Below, one piece after another: positions 27,572-37,524 of a stretch of DNA of 64,000 nt. A program made the translations under genes and the position numbers. The stretch comes from an uncultured Pseudomonadota bacterium (GTDB lineage: Bacteria; Pseudomonadota; Gammaproteobacteria; Burkholderiales; Burkholderiaceae_C), in contig CAMFIB010000001.1 in assembly GCA_945952465.1 (NCBI GenBank), forward strand, positions 310,001 to 374,000, read 5' to 3'. The notes beneath the pieces were generated by a model. The model did no database searches and had not been told where the DNA came from. It worked only from the letters and a program-made list of their open reading frames with translations. The number at the start of each line of letters is the position of its first letter. Position 1 is the first letter of the stretch.

Positions 27572-28137
27572 ACAAGGCGTTCACCAAAGAATCTGACGCC
27601 GACACGGACGACGATGGCTCTGCCGGCTTGCCGGCCTTGCCTGCGGGCAGCAAGAACTACATCACGCCCCAGGGCTATGCGCGCCTGCGTGCCGAACTGC
27701 TGCAGCTGATCGACGATGAACGACCCAAGGTCGTCGAGGCGGTGCACTGGGCTGCCAAGAACGGTGATCGCTCCGAGAACGGTGATTACCTCTACGGCAA
27801 GAAGCGGCTGCGCGAGATCGACCGCCGCATCCGCTTCCTCACCAAACGGTTGGAGATTGCCGAGGTCAGCGATCCCAGCCTGCACCACGGCGGCGACCAG
27901 GTTTTCTTTGGTGCGACCGTCACCTATGCCGACGACGACGGCGCCGAAACCACTGTCACCATTCTCGGCATCGACGAGGCCGACAGCCACAGCGGACAGG
28001 TCAGCTGGATTTCGCCCATTGCGAGGGCGCTGCTGAAGGCGAGAGAAGGCGACAGCGTGCGGCTTCTCACGCCCAGGGGCCCGCAGGATATCGAGATTCT
28101 CCGGGTGCATTACCCGGGTCCACCAGCCACCGGCTGA
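27568..28137 (+). CDS. greB: Transcription elongation factor GreB
   Basis: A 189-residue Gre factor that rescues backtracked RNA polymerase by stimulating transcript cleavage. After a 30-residue acidic extension it has 'KNYITPQGYARLRAELLQL', the coiled-coil tip acidic residues in 'GDRSENGDYLYGKKRLREID', and the GreB-specific 'RIRFLTKRLEIAEV'. The C-terminal FKBP-like domain includes 'VSWISPIARALLKAREGD'. The ATG overlaps the phosphatase stop (ATGA), tying a general transcription factor to the end of the capsule operon. Confidence 0.95.
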   Translation: MNKAFTKESDADTDDDGSAGLPALPAGSKNYITPQGYARLRAELLQLIDDERPKVVEAVHWAAKNGDRSENGDYLYGKKRLREIDRRIRFLTKRLEIAEVSDPSLHHGGDQVFFGATVTYADDDGAETTVTILGIDEADSHSGQVSWISPIARALLKAREGDSVRLLTPRGPQDIEILRVHYPGPPATG

Positions 28138-28146
28138 GGGGCCGCC

Positions 28147-30393
28147 TCAACGCGAGGGTTGGGCGCGCATCGCGCGCAGCACCGGGCCGGTGCGCTTCAG
28201 ATGGCGCAGCACCGATTCCAGGTGCGCCACGTCGCGCACGGCGATCACGAATCGCAGGTCGGTCGCTTCCTGCGCCGGCTCCTCACCCATGTCAACGTGG
28301 GTGATGTCGGCCTCGGCAGCCGCCAATGCGGCCGCTACGCGGGCCAGCACACCCTTGCCGTTGGCCACGGTCACCACAATGCCCGTCTCGAACGAGCGAG
28401 TGGGCTCATCGGACCATTCCACGGCAATGAAGCGTTCCGCATCCTTGTAGCGCAACCGTTGGCCAACGCTGCACAGCGCGGTGTGCACCACCAAGCCTTC
28501 GCCGCGGCCAAGATAGCCGACGATGGGTTCCCCAGGAATGGGCCGGCAGCACTGCGCGAACTGCACCGAGGCGTTCTCGCTGCCGTCCAGAACCACCGCG
28601 CCCTGCGACACGGCCTCATGGGCTGCATATCGTTCGCGCGACAGCAGCAGCGCGTCCGGTTTCTCGCCGACCTCGGCCAGCAGCGTGACCAGCCGCTTGG
28701 CGATCATGGTGGCGATGCGCTTGCCCAGGCCGATGTCGGTCAGCAGTTCGCCGCGCGTGCGGTTGCCGCTGAAATGCAGCAGCTTGTCCCACAGGGGCTG
28801 GTTCTCGTCGCTGTCCTCCGGCAGATTGGGAATGCCCTCGGCCCGCACGGCCTGAACCAGCAGCTTCTCACCCAGAGCTTCCGACTCGCTCTGCGCGAGG
28901 CTCTTCAGGTGGTGGCGAATCTTGGAGCGCGCGCGGCCGGTGCGCACGAAGCCCAGCCAGGCGGGGTTGGGAGCGGAGGCCGGATCGGTCCGCACCTCCA
29001 CCACGTCGCCGTTTTTCAGCTCGGTGCGCAGTGGCACCTGTTCGCCGTTCACGCGTGCGCTCACCGCGCGGTCGCCCACGTCGCTGTGGATCGCGTAGGC
29101 GAAGTCCACCACCGTGCCACCGCGCGGCAGCGCCATGATCTGGCTTTTGGGGGTGAACACGTAGACCGCGTCCGGAAACAGGTCGACCTTGACGTGGTCC
29201 CAGAATTCGGCAGCGTCGTGGGTTTCGTGCTGAATGTCGAGCAGCGACTGCAGCCATTTGTTGCCCAAGCGGTCGGCGTTGGTGCTGCCTGTTTCGTTGG
29301 CCTTGTAGAGCCAATGCGCCGCCACGCCGGACTCGGCCACCATGTGCATGGCCTCGGTCCGCATCTGGAATTCCACGTTGACGCCCGACGGCCCCACCAG
29401 CGTGGTGTGCAGCGACTGGTAACCGTTCACCTTGGCGATCGCGATGTGGTCCTTGAACTTGCCCGGCACCGGCTTGTAGAGCTGGTGCAGCACGCCCAGC
29501 GCGGTGTAGCAATCGATCACGCTCGGCACGATGATGCGAAAACCGTAGATGTCGGTCACCTCGGCGAAGCTCAGATGCTTCTCGCGCATCTTGCGGTAGA
29601 TGGAGTACAGCGTTTTCTCGCGGCCCGAAATGCGCACCGGGATGGTATGTGCGGCGAACACCCCTTCGAGCTCGATCTGCACTTTCTGGATCAGGTCGCG
29701 CCGGCGGCCGCGGGCTTTCGACACCGCCTTTGCTAGCACCCCGTAGCGCCAGGGCCGCAGGTAGCGCAGCGCCAGGTCCTGCAGCTCGCGGTAGGTGAGG
29801 TTCAAGCCCAGCCGGTGCGCGATCGGCGCGTAGATGTCCAGCGTTTCCAGAGCGATGCGCGAGCGTTTGACCACCGGCATGTCACCCAGCGTGCGCATGT
29901 TGTGGGTGCGGTCGGCCAGCTTGATCAGAATGACGCGTACGTCGCGCGCCATGGCCAGCAGCATCTTGCGGAACGACTCCGCCTGGCTTTCCTCGCGGGT
30001 GTTGAACTGCAGCTTGTCGAGCTTGGTCAGTCCATCGACCAGTTCGGCCACGGGTGCGCCGAATCGTTCGATCACCTCGGCCTTGCTGATGCCGCAGTCT
30101 TCGATGACGTCGTGCAGCAGCGCGGCGGCCAGCGCCTGTGCATCCAGCTTCCATTCCGCGCACTGCTGCGCCACCGAGATCGGGTGGGTGATGTAGGGCT
30201 CGCCGCTGTTGCGCAACTGGCCCAGATGCACTTCGTCGGCAAAACGGTAGGCCAGACGCACCCGCTCGACGTCGGCAGGGTCGAGGTAGTCGAGCTTCGC
30301 GGTGAGCGCGGCAAAGCTGGCCGCAGCCGCATTGGCGGCAGCCGGGCTGATGGGGATGGCCGGGTCGGCGCGGGCCTTGTCGGCAACTTTCAT
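28147..30393 (-). CDS. spoT: Bifunctional (p)ppGpp synthase/hydrolase SpoT
   Basis: Controls the stringent response by making and degrading (p)ppGpp. The HD hydrolase domain looks intact ('YITHPISVAQQC', 'ALLHDVIEDCG', 'VILIKLADRTHNMRT'). The synthase domain has 'EVTDIYGFRIIV' and 'VNGYQSLHTTLVGP', then TGS ('VYVFTPKSQIMALPRGGTVV') and ACT ('GIVVTVANGKGVLARVAAAL') domains. The intact HDVIED points to SpoT rather than hydrolase-dead RelA. The ATG at 30393 begins 'MKVADKARADP'; an 18-residue upstream extension through the rpoZ terminator is unlikely. About 748 residues. Confidence 0.93.
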   Translation of the reverse strand: MKVADKARADPAIPISPAAANAAAASFAALTAKLDYLDPADVERVRLAYRFADEVHLGQLRNSGEPYITHPISVAQQCAEWKLDAQALAAALLHDVIEDCGISKAEVIERFGAPVAELVDGLTKLDKLQFNTREESQAESFRKMLLAMARDVRVILIKLADRTHNMRTLGDMPVVKRSRIALETLDIYAPIAHRLGLNLTYRELQDLALRYLRPWRYGVLAKAVSKARGRRRDLIQKVQIELEGVFAAHTIPVRISGREKTLYSIYRKMREKHLSFAEVTDIYGFRIIVPSVIDCYTALGVLHQLYKPVPGKFKDHIAIAKVNGYQSLHTTLVGPSGVNVEFQMRTEAMHMVAESGVAAHWLYKANETGSTNADRLGNKWLQSLLDIQHETHDAAEFWDHVKVDLFPDAVYVFTPKSQIMALPRGGTVVDFAYAIHSDVGDRAVSARVNGEQVPLRTELKNGDVVEVRTDPASAPNPAWLGFVRTGRARSKIRHHLKSLAQSESEALGEKLLVQAVRAEGIPNLPEDSDENQPLWDKLLHFSGNRTRGELLTDIGLGKRIATMIAKRLVTLLAEVGEKPDALLLSRERYAAHEAVSQGAVVLDGSENASVQFAQCCRPIPGEPIVGYLGRGEGLVVHTALCSVGQRLRYKDAERFIAVEWSDEPTRSFETGIVVTVANGKGVLARVAAALAAAEADITHVDMGEEPAQEATDLRFVIAVRDVAHLESVLRHLKRTGPVLRAMRAQPSR

Positions 30394-30437
30394 GAGGTCA
30401 ACTGTAACGGCTGGCGCACTTGCAGGCCGCCGGAAAC

Positions 30438-30466
30438 AAAAAAGCACCGCTGGGCGGTGCTTTTTT
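30438..30466 (-). terminator. Bidirectional hairpin terminator after rpoZ
   Basis: AAGCACCGC and GCGGTGCTT arms around a short TGG loop are flanked by six A on one side and six T on the other. Read leftward it follows the rpoZ stop at 30487 and would end the gmk-rpoZ transcript before spoT. Confidence 0.85.
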
Positions 30467-30486
30467 AGTGAGGGGGAGCAGGGATT

Positions 30487-30690
30487 TCAGCCCGGCACCT
30501 TTTTCAGCATTTCCAGGCCGACCTTGCCCTCGGCGATCTCGCGCAGTGCGGTCACGGCGGGTTTGTTCTTGCTTTCGACCTTGGACGCGTGGCCCTGGCT
30601 CAGCATGCGCGCGCGGTAGGTCGCGGCCAGCACCAGCTGGAAGCGGTTCGGGATCTTTTCGAGGCAGTCTTCAACGGTGATGCGGGCCAT
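30487..30690 (-). CDS. rpoZ: RNA polymerase omega subunit
   Basis: A 67-residue omega subunit that helps assemble RNA polymerase and, in proteobacteria, forms part of a ppGpp site. The N-terminus '[20 protein letters not shown]' and '[11 protein letters not shown]' are diagnostic, and the length is normal. It lies 18 bases downstream of gmk and upstream of spoT, the conserved gmk-rpoZ-spoT order. A strong terminator separates it from spoT. Confidence 0.97.
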   Translation of the reverse strand: MARITVEDCLEKIPNRFQLVLAATYRARMLSQGHASKVESKNKPAVTALREIAEGKVGLEMLKKVPG

Positions 30691-30708
30691 CCAGTGCTCC
30701 GGTTCAGG

Positions 30709-31329
30709 TCAGGTGATGTTCAGGGCGGCGAAAACAGCGCTGCGGGAGCGGCGCTGGGCGGCGTACTTGAGCCGCTGCGCGTGAACGATCGCTTTGAGAT
30801 CGAACAGCGCCAAGTCGAAAGACTCGTTGATTATAACGAAGTCGAAAAACGGCGCTTGCTGCATTTCCACTGCCGCGTTGCGCAGCCGCAGCTCGATCAC
30901 TTCGGCCGAATCTTCGCCACGGCGCTCCAGCCTTGCCCGCAGTTCGTCGAGGCTGGGCGGGAGGATGAACACCAGCAGGGCGTTGGCATACAGCTTCTTG
31001 ATCTGCAGCGCGCCCTGGTAGTCGATTTCCAGCACCACGTCGCCGCCGTCGCCGATGCGCGTCTCGATCGCGCGGCGGGAGGTGCCGTAGCGGTTGCCGT
31101 GCACCTCGGCCCATTCCAGGAATTCTCCGGCGGCCACCATGGCTTCGAAGTCGCCCGGGGTGGTGAAGAAGTATTCGCGGCCATGCTGCTCCTGGCCGCG
31201 GGGTTGTCGGGTGGTGTGCGACACCGACGGCGCCACACCGGCGTCGATGTTCATCAGCGCCTTCACGAGGCTGGACTTGCCGGTCCCGCTGGGGGCCGCG
31301 ACGACGAACAGATTGCCTGGAAAATCCAT
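30709..31329 (-). CDS. gmk: Guanylate kinase
   Basis: Phosphorylates GMP to GDP. The P-loop is '[18 protein letters not shown]'. The GMP-binding region has '[20 protein letters not shown]', and the lid region '[19 protein letters not shown]' is typical. The ATG at 31329 gives 206 residues beginning '[15 protein letters not shown]'; a longer upstream extension has no family support. It is first in the leftward gmk-rpoZ operon. Confidence 0.96.
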   Translation of the reverse strand: MDFPGNLFVVAAPSGTGKSSLVKALMNIDAGVAPSVSHTTRQPRGQEQHGREYFFTTPGDFEAMVAAGEFLEWAEVHGNRYGTSRRAIETRIGDGGDVVLEIDYQGALQIKKLYANALLVFILPPSLDELRARLERRGEDSAEVIELRLRNAAVEMQQAPFFDFVIINESFDLALFDLKAIVHAQRLKYAAQRRSRSAVFAALNIT

Positions 31330-31427
31330 GCGGAAGTCTACCAGCCGCCTCGACCGACGCTGAGCGGCGGCGCCGTCCGACAGGCCTCGGCATGGCGCCG
31401 GTTCAGACTGGCCAAAAGGAGTTTTCC

Positions 31428-31760
31428 ATGGCCAAAAGCAGCATTCTGGGCGGCGACCACGCGCCCCTCGCGCCCTCGGGCAAGGACATCGACGCGCTGG
31501 GCCCCAGCGACAACTCGGATTCCGGCAGCGACGTGCAAGCCATTCCGGGTCGCGGCAACGCCGCCTCCGACGGTGATCTGCCCGGGGAGCATGCGTCGAC
31601 GGGCGATTCGGTAGGCACCGGCGAGCGCGCGTCGGTCGAGCCCGGCGAGGACCGCGCGGGATTCGACATCCGCCCCGACCACCTGACACGATCGCTGAAC
31701 GGCACACGGAGCTTGGAGAGCATCGACGACCTCGCGTCGGAGGACGACGACGCGTCTTGA
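31428..31760 (+). CDS. Small acidic conserved hypothetical protein
   Basis: A 110-residue, acidic, disordered-looking protein rich in Gly, Ser and Asp. It begins '[20 protein letters not shown]' and contains '[12 protein letters not shown]' and '[13 protein letters not shown]'. I remember proteins with these segments from other Burkholderiales carrying misleading automatic names, so I give no function. It has an AAAGGAG-type ribosome-binding site and a 98-base intergenic region shared with divergent gmk. No membrane helix or signal is visible. Confidence 0.65.
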   Translation: MAKSSILGGDHAPLAPSGKDIDALGPSDNSDSGSDVQAIPGRGNAASDGDLPGEHASTGDSVGTGERASVEPGEDRAGFDIRPDHLTRSLNGTRSLESIDDLASEDDDAS

Positions 31761-31764
31761 GGCG

Positions 31765-32670
31765 CTATTCGATGTTCTGAACCTGTTCGCGCATCTGCTC
31801 GATCAACACCTTCATGTCGACAGAGATGCGGGTGAGTTCCATCGCAGCGGACTTCGAGCCCAAGGTGTTGGCCTCGCGGTGCAGTTCCTGGATGAGAAAG
31901 TCCATGCGTTTGCCGGCCTCGCCGCCTTTTTTCAGCAGCCGGTCGATTTCGTCGAGGTGGCCGCCCAGGCGGGTGAGTTCTTCGGCCACGTCGATGCGGA
32001 TCGCGAACGCGGTGGCTTCGGCCAGTGCGCGGTCTTGCGCGGCTTCGGGGCTGACACCGCCGCCCGTCAGTTGAAGTGTTTCGTTCCAGCGCTCGAGGAA
32101 GCGGTTGCGTTGCTGCTCGACGAGTGCGGGCACCAGCGGGCCCGCCTGTGCGGCCAGCTGGCGCAACTGGGCCGTGCGGTCCAGCAGCATCTCGACCAGG
32201 CGGCCACCTTCACGGGCGCGGGCTTCGAGCAGGGCGGTGACGGCTGCGTCCATCAGCGCATTCAGGTCGGGCGCCAGGTCGCGCTGCGGCGCGGCGTCGC
32301 AGCTGGCCAGCTTGAGCACGTCGGCCAGCGTGAGTGGCGCGAGTTGCGGCAGCCAGACACGAACCTTGTCGTCGAGGTTGCTGAGGCGCTGCAGCATGGC
32401 GGTGCCGGGTTCGCGCAGCGGGCTGTCGGTGGTCGACTCCAGATTGACGCGCACCTCGACCTTGCCGCGCTTGAGCCGGGCGGTGAGCTTCTCGCGCAGA
32501 GCCGGCTCCGCGTGGCGAAGTTCTTCGGGAAGGCGGAAAACGGGATCGAGAAAACGGCTGTTGACGGAGCGGATCTCCAGGCCCAGCCGGGCGGCGGAAA
32601 CGGCCGCCGAGCCTTCGTCGCCAGCGGCTTTTTGCACACTGGCGTAACCGGTCATACTGTAAACTGACAT
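31765..32670 (-). CDS. yicC: YicC/YloC-family endoribonuclease
   Basis: A 301-residue protein of the YicC family. The N-terminus is 'MSVYSMTGYASVQKAAGDEG', with 'LGLEIRSVNSRFLDPVFRLP' following. The C-terminal DUF1732 block reads 'EIDRLLKKGGEAGKRMDFLI', 'ELHREANTLGSKS' and ends 'VLIEQMREQVQNIE'. Family members have been reported to act as endoribonucleases on mRNA or small RNAs. It is convergent with the small acidic gene and divergent from the Ser/Thr kinase gene. Confidence 0.93.
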   Translation of the reverse strand: MSVYSMTGYASVQKAAGDEGSAAVSAARLGLEIRSVNSRFLDPVFRLPEELRHAEPALREKLTARLKRGKVEVRVNLESTTDSPLREPGTAMLQRLSNLDDKVRVWLPQLAPLTLADVLKLASCDAAPQRDLAPDLNALMDAAVTALLEARAREGGRLVEMLLDRTAQLRQLAAQAGPLVPALVEQQRNRFLERWNETLQLTGGGVSPEAAQDRALAEATAFAIRIDVAEELTRLGGHLDEIDRLLKKGGEAGKRMDFLIQELHREANTLGSKSAAMELTRISVDMKVLIEQMREQVQNIE

Positions 32671-32750
32671 GAAGGCTTTGCTGTCTTTCGAATACGTGAA
32701 AGCGTCATGGAAGACGCCGGGCGGGTCCGTCGGGGCGAACGCTTCAAATT

Positions 32751-33758
32751 ATGTCAAAGGTCAAACCCGCCGCCTTGCCGCCGGACACGCTGATGAGCGG
32801 CTACAGGATCGTCCGCAAGCTGTCTGCCGGCGGCTTCGGGGTGGTCTACCTCGCGGTGGATCGCGACCACCAGCAGGTCGCGATCAAGGAATACCTGCCG
32901 TCTTCGCTGGCCAGCCGTGGTGCCGGTGAACGGCTGCCGCGCATCCAGCCCGAAAAGCTCTCGCTGTACCGTCTTGGGCTGAAGAGTTTCTTCGAGGAAG
33001 GCCGCGCGCTCGCGCAGATCTCGCACCCGTCGGTGGTGTCGGTGCTGAATTTCTTCCGCGAGAACGAAACCGTTTACATGGTGATGAACTACCTGAAGGG
33101 GGCCACCCTGCAGGATTTCATCGTCACCGCCCGCGACCTCAAGCGGCCCAAGGTGTTCCGCGAGTCCACCATCCGCTCGCTGTTCGATGAAATCCTGCGC
33201 GGGCTGCGCATCGTGCACCAGCACAAGATGCTGCACCTGGACATCAAGCCCGCCAACATCTTCGTCACCGACGACAACAAGGCGGTGTTGATCGACTTCG
33301 GCGCGGCGCGCGAGGTGCTGAGCAAGGAGGGGAGTTTCATCCGGCCGATGTACACGCCGGGTTTCGCGGCGCCGGAGATGTACCGCCGCGACACCGCGCT
33401 CGGCCCCTGGACCGACATCTACGCCATCGGCGCCTGCATCTATGCCTGCATGCAGGGGTATCCGCCGGTGGACGCGCCGCAGCGTCAGGACAAGGACCGC
33501 CTGGAAATCTCGCTTGCGCGGCTGCGCGGCGTGTATTCCGACAACCTCATCGAGGTCGTGGAATGGTGCATGGCGCTGGACCCCCTGGCCCGCCCGCAGT
33601 CGGTGTTCACGCTGCAGAAAGAACTGTCGCAGGAAGGCGAGCGCCGCTACACCCGCCTCACCGTTTCCGAGCGGGTGCGGTTGAAGCTCGGCCACGTCGT
33701 GGCCGACACCCGCACGGTCTTCGGCGGCGGCAGGCCCGCCAATCGCTCCCAGACATGA
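32751..33758 (+). CDS. Cytosolic eukaryotic-type Ser/Thr protein kinase
   Basis: A 335-residue kinase without membrane helix or sensor domain. The Gly-rich loop is 'LSAGGFGVVYLAV', the ATP-binding Lys lies in 'VAIKEYLP', the catalytic loop is 'HLDIKPANIF' (HLD in place of the commoner HRD), and DFG occurs in 'VLIDFGAAR'. The APE-like motif is 'GFAAPEMY'. The HLDIKP form lacks the Arg that usually reads activation-loop phosphorylation, which suggests constitutive activity (inferred). It overlaps its phosphatase gene by four bases. Confidence 0.92.
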   Translation: MSKVKPAALPPDTLMSGYRIVRKLSAGGFGVVYLAVDRDHQQVAIKEYLPSSLASRGAGERLPRIQPEKLSLYRLGLKSFFEEGRALAQISHPSVVSVLNFFRENETVYMVMNYLKGATLQDFIVTARDLKRPKVFRESTIRSLFDEILRGLRIVHQHKMLHLDIKPANIFVTDDNKAVLIDFGAAREVLSKEGSFIRPMYTPGFAAPEMYRRDTALGPWTDIYAIGACIYACMQGYPPVDAPQRQDKDRLEISLARLRGVYSDNLIEVVEWCMALDPLARPQSVFTLQKELSQEGERRYTRLTVSERVRLKLGHVVADTRTVFGGGRPANRSQT

Positions 33759-34669
33759 AATTTTCCGTGTTCCAGGCTTCGCAGCGGGGTGGCCGTGCGA
33801 AGAACGAAGACCGTGTCGGCCACTGCCGCACCCGCGCCAGCGCGCTGTTCATGCTGGCCGACGGCATGGGCGGCCACCCCGAAGGCGAGGTTGCTGCAAA
33901 GCTGGCGCTGAGAACGCTCACCGATCTGTTCGAGATCGCGGCCCAGCCCCGCGTGGCCGATCCGCAGGAGTTCCTGCGCACCGCGCTGGGTGCCGCGCAC
34001 CGCGCGATCACCCGGTACGCCAACGACCGTGCGATGCTCGACATGCCCCGCACCACGCTGGTGGCGGTGCTCGTGCAGGACGGCCGGGCGTGCTGGATCC
34101 ATGCGGGCGACTCGCGGCTGTACCACGTGCGTGGTGGTCGGCTGCTGTTTCGCACGCGCGACCATTCCTTTGTCGAGCACCGCCCGGCCGACGCCCCGCC
34201 GTTCGCCGGTTCGGCCAACCGCAACATGCTGTTCGCCTGTCTCGGTTCGCCGACCGATCCGATGTTCGACCTCTCCGAGCCGCAGACGCTGCTGCCCGGC
34301 GACCGCCTGATGCTGTGCTCCGACGGCCTGTGGGGCAACCTGCCGGACGCCGACCTGCTGGCCGGGCTGGCGGCCGACCACCCCGTTGCTGATGCCGTGC
34401 AGACACTGGTGGCGCAGGCGTTGAAAGCGGGCGGCCGCCGTTGCGACAACGTGACCGCGCTCGCACTGCACTGGGACGAACCGCCGGTGCAAGACGCCTC
34501 GCGGCTGATGGCCGAGGCCGGCCGGGACACCGGGTTCGAATCCACGCTCGAAGGCCCTGGCGCCGACGACCAGTCGCACGACGATTTCGACGACGCCGCC
34601 ATCGAGCGCTCCATTGCCGAGATCAACGAAGCCATTCGCCGCAGCAACGGCGCTGCGCGAAAATCCTGA
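33755..34669 (+). CDS. PP2C-family Ser/Thr protein phosphatase
   Basis: A 304-residue PP2C/PPM phosphatase, likely reversing the kinase encoded just upstream. Metal-binding and family motifs are '[14 protein letters not shown]', '[17 protein letters not shown]', '[16 protein letters not shown]', '[11 protein letters not shown]' and 'CDNVTALAL'. A C-terminal acidic tail of about 50 residues follows the catalytic domain. The ATG overlaps the kinase stop (ATGA), indicating translational coupling. Confidence 0.92.
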   Translation: MKFSVFQASQRGGRAKNEDRVGHCRTRASALFMLADGMGGHPEGEVAAKLALRTLTDLFEIAAQPRVADPQEFLRTALGAAHRAITRYANDRAMLDMPRTTLVAVLVQDGRACWIHAGDSRLYHVRGGRLLFRTRDHSFVEHRPADAPPFAGSANRNMLFACLGSPTDPMFDLSEPQTLLPGDRLMLCSDGLWGNLPDADLLAGLAADHPVADAVQTLVAQALKAGGRRCDNVTALALHWDEPPVQDASRLMAEAGRDTGFESTLEGPGADDQSHDDFDDAAIERSIAEINEAIRRSNGAARKS

Positions 34670-34719
34670 GAAGATCCCGACTTCCGCGCGCCATTCCGGC
34701 GTGCCCTTCCTCCTCCGCC

Positions 34720-35448
<729 letters not shown>

Positions 35449-35449
35449 G

Positions 35450-35498
35450 AGCAACAAAGCGCCATTCCACGCTGACTTGGGGCCGATTTGAATGAAAA
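35450..35498 (+). repeat. Dispersed ~50-bp repeat, copy A
   Basis: The core AAAGCGCCATTCC, then GCTGACTTGGGGCCGATTT, matches copies at 50701 (reverse), 63462 and, more weakly, 40881. It starts at the rph stop and runs through the rdgB ribosome-binding region into its first codons. Confidence 0.7.
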
Positions 35499-36100
35499 TC
35501 GTGCTCGCGTCAAACAACCGGGGCAAGCTGGCCGAGCTGCAGGCCATGCTGGCGCCGCTCAACGTGTCGCTGGTCACGCAGGGTGAGCTGAACATCGGCG
35601 AGGCCGAGGAGCCGTTCCGCACCTTCGTGGAGAACGCGCTGGCCAAGGCCCGCCATGCGGCGCGCGAGAGCGGCCTGCCGGCGCTGGCCGACGACGCCGG
35701 CCTGTGTGTCGAGGCCTTCGGCGGCCAGCCCGGCGTTGACACCGCGTTCTACGCCACCCGCTTCGGCTACGAGAAGGGCGACGCCAACAACGTGAAGGCG
35801 CTGCTGGAGCGGCTACAGGGCGTGGCCGACCGCCGCGCCGCGCTGGTCAGCACGCTGGTTGCGCTGCGCAGCGCCGACGACCCGGAGCCGCTCATTGCCT
35901 TCGGCCGGGTCGATGGGGTGATTGCGCCCGAGCCGGTGGGCGAGCATGGCTTCGGTTTCGACCCGGTCATGTTCATTCCGGCCTTCGGCAAGACCTTCGC
36001 GCAGCTGCCGCCCGAGGTGAAAAACGCCAACAGCCACCGAGGCAGGGCGGCCGCGCAAATGCTCGAACTCATCCGGCAACGCTGGCTGGCGCCCCGTTGA
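35492..36100 (+). CDS. rdgB: XTP/dITP pyrophosphatase
   Basis: A 202-residue house-cleaning nucleotidase (RdgB/HAM1) that hydrolyses dITP and XTP. The N-terminal 'IVLASNNRGKLAELQAML', 'FVENALAKARHAA', 'ALADDAGLCVEAFGGQPGVD', 'FGFDPVMFIP' and 'NSHRGRAAAQM' are characteristic. The ATG lies inside the 3' end of dispersed repeat A, so the repeat contributes to its translation-initiation region. The stop overlaps hemW. Confidence 0.96.
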   Translation: MKIVLASNNRGKLAELQAMLAPLNVSLVTQGELNIGEAEEPFRTFVENALAKARHAARESGLPALADDAGLCVEAFGGQPGVDTAFYATRFGYEKGDANNVKALLERLQGVADRRAALVSTLVALRSADDPEPLIAFGRVDGVIAPEPVGEHGFGFDPVMFIPAFGKTFAQLPPEVKNANSHRGRAAAQMLELIRQRWLAPR

Positions 36101-37311
36101 GCACCGCGCCCGTCGCCGTTCCTGCGAAAGACGTGGCGCACTACATGCGCCCCGGCACGCTGCAACTCGGCGCCTTGCCGCCGCTGTCGCTCTACATCCA
36201 TTTGCCGTGGTGCATCCGCAAGTGCCCGTATTGCGACTTCAACTCGCACGAGTCGGGTGGCGGTGCGCCGCCCGAACAGCGCTACGTAGAGGCCCTGGTG
36301 GCCGACCTCGAAACGGCCTTGCCGCTGGTCTGGGGCCGCACCGTGCACAGCGTGTTCATCGGCGGCGGCACGCCCAGCCTGTTCTCGCCCGACGCGATCG
36401 ACCGGCTGCTCGGCGCGGTGCGTGCGAGGCTGCGGCTGGAGGCCGACTGCGAGGTCACGCTCGAGGCCAACCCCGGCACCTTCGAGACCGACCGTTTCCG
36501 CGCCTTCCGGCAGGCCGGCGTCACGCGGCTGTCGATCGGGGTGCAGAGCTTCAACGACCGCCACCTGAAAGCGCTCGGCCGCGTGCACGACCGCGCGCAG
36601 GCGCTGGCCGCGGTGGAAGAGGCCGCCCGCTCCTTCGACACCTTCAACCTCGACATCATGTACGCGCTACCCGGCCAGACGCTACAAGAATGCGAGCAAG
36701 ATATCGAGACGGCGCGCCGACTTCAGCCCCCTCACATCTCGATTTACCACCTCACGATCGAGCCCAACACCTACTTCGCCAAATACCCGCCGGCGCTGCC
36801 GGAAGACGACGTGGCCTGGCAAATGATGGACGCCATCACGCGGCAAACGGCCGAAGACGGGCTGGAGCGGTATGAGGTGTCGGCCTATGCGCGGGCTGGC
36901 CATGCCTGCGCGCACAACCTGAACTACTGGCGCTTCGGCGACTACATCGGCATCGGCGCCGGCGCGCACGGCAAGCTGAGTTTTCCGCACCGGGTGGTGC
37001 GGCAGGTGCGCTGGCGCGAACCCAGGCTCTACATGGACAACGCGCTCGCCGGCCGGCCGCTGGCGCAGGAGCACGAGGTGGCGCGGGCCGAACTGCCGTT
37101 CGAGTTCATGCTGAACGCGATGCGCCTCAAGGAAGGTTTCACGCTGACCCAGTTCATGGAGCGCACCGGCCTGCCAGTGACCGCCGCCGAGCGCGGGCTG
37201 GAAGCCGCCCAGCAAAAAGGCCTGATCGAGCGCGATGTCGCTCGCATCAGGCCCACGGCCCGGGGTTTTGATTTCCTCAGCGATTTGCAGGAACTCTTCC
37301 TGCCCGACTGA
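36097..37311 (+). CDS. hemW: HemW-type radical SAM protein
   Basis: A 404-residue radical SAM protein of the HemN/HemW group. The cluster motif CIRKCPYC is preceded by 'LSLYIHLPW'. 'VFIGGGTPSLFSPDAIDRLL', 'EANPGTFETDRFRAFRQAGV', 'RLSIGVQSFNDRHLKALGR' and 'NLDIMYALPGQTLQECEQD' follow. The C-terminal HemN domain is present. HemW is regarded as a haem chaperone rather than the coproporphyrinogen oxidase. The start is TTG 36097 overlapping the rdgB stop (TTGA); an ATG at residue 17 is an alternative. Confidence 0.92.
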   Translation: MSTAPVAVPAKDVAHYMRPGTLQLGALPPLSLYIHLPWCIRKCPYCDFNSHESGGGAPPEQRYVEALVADLETALPLVWGRTVHSVFIGGGTPSLFSPDAIDRLLGAVRARLRLEADCEVTLEANPGTFETDRFRAFRQAGVTRLSIGVQSFNDRHLKALGRVHDRAQALAAVEEAARSFDTFNLDIMYALPGQTLQECEQDIETARRLQPPHISIYHLTIEPNTYFAKYPPALPEDDVAWQMMDAITRQTAEDGLERYEVSAYARAGHACAHNLNYWRFGDYIGIGAGAHGKLSFPHRVVRQVRWREPRLYMDNALAGRPLAQEHEVARAELPFEFMLNAMRLKEGFTLTQFMERTGLPVTAAERGLEAAQQKGLIERDVARIRPTARGFDFLSDLQELFLPD

Positions 37312-37344
37312 GGGCGTCGCCCGCCCCGGGAGGTGAGTGCGCGC

Positions 37345-37524
37345 TCAGCCGCGCATCACCGCCAGGCAAAGAATGAACGCGAAGCTGCCCAGCACGCCCA
37401 GCGCGCCGAAGTAGATCATCCAGCCGATCGCCTCGACGCTGGAGGCCAGCCAGTGGGGCACTTCCGGCACCGCCGGCAAGCCGGGGCGTTGGATGGTGAA
37501 TTGCGGGTTGGCGGTGATCATCAT
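37345..37524 (-). CDS. Small single-helix membrane protein, unknown
   Basis: A 59-residue frame beginning 'MMITANPQFTIQRPG', followed by 'LASSVEAIGWMIYFGALGVL', a long hydrophobic helix. An AAGGGA site stands about 9 bases before the ATG at 37524. A longer start at 37575 is possible. I do not recognise the family. It is convergent with hemW. The 300 bases between its start and the next gene contain no other supported coding sequence. Confidence 0.45.
   Translation of the reverse strand: MMITANPQFTIQRPGLPAVPEVPHWLASSVEAIGWMIYFGALGVLGSFAFILCLAVMRG

Noticed and set aside
28159-29736. 525-codon plus-strand frame opposite spoT
   Set aside because: Antisense shadow of spoT, rich in His, Arg and Gln, no domain pattern.
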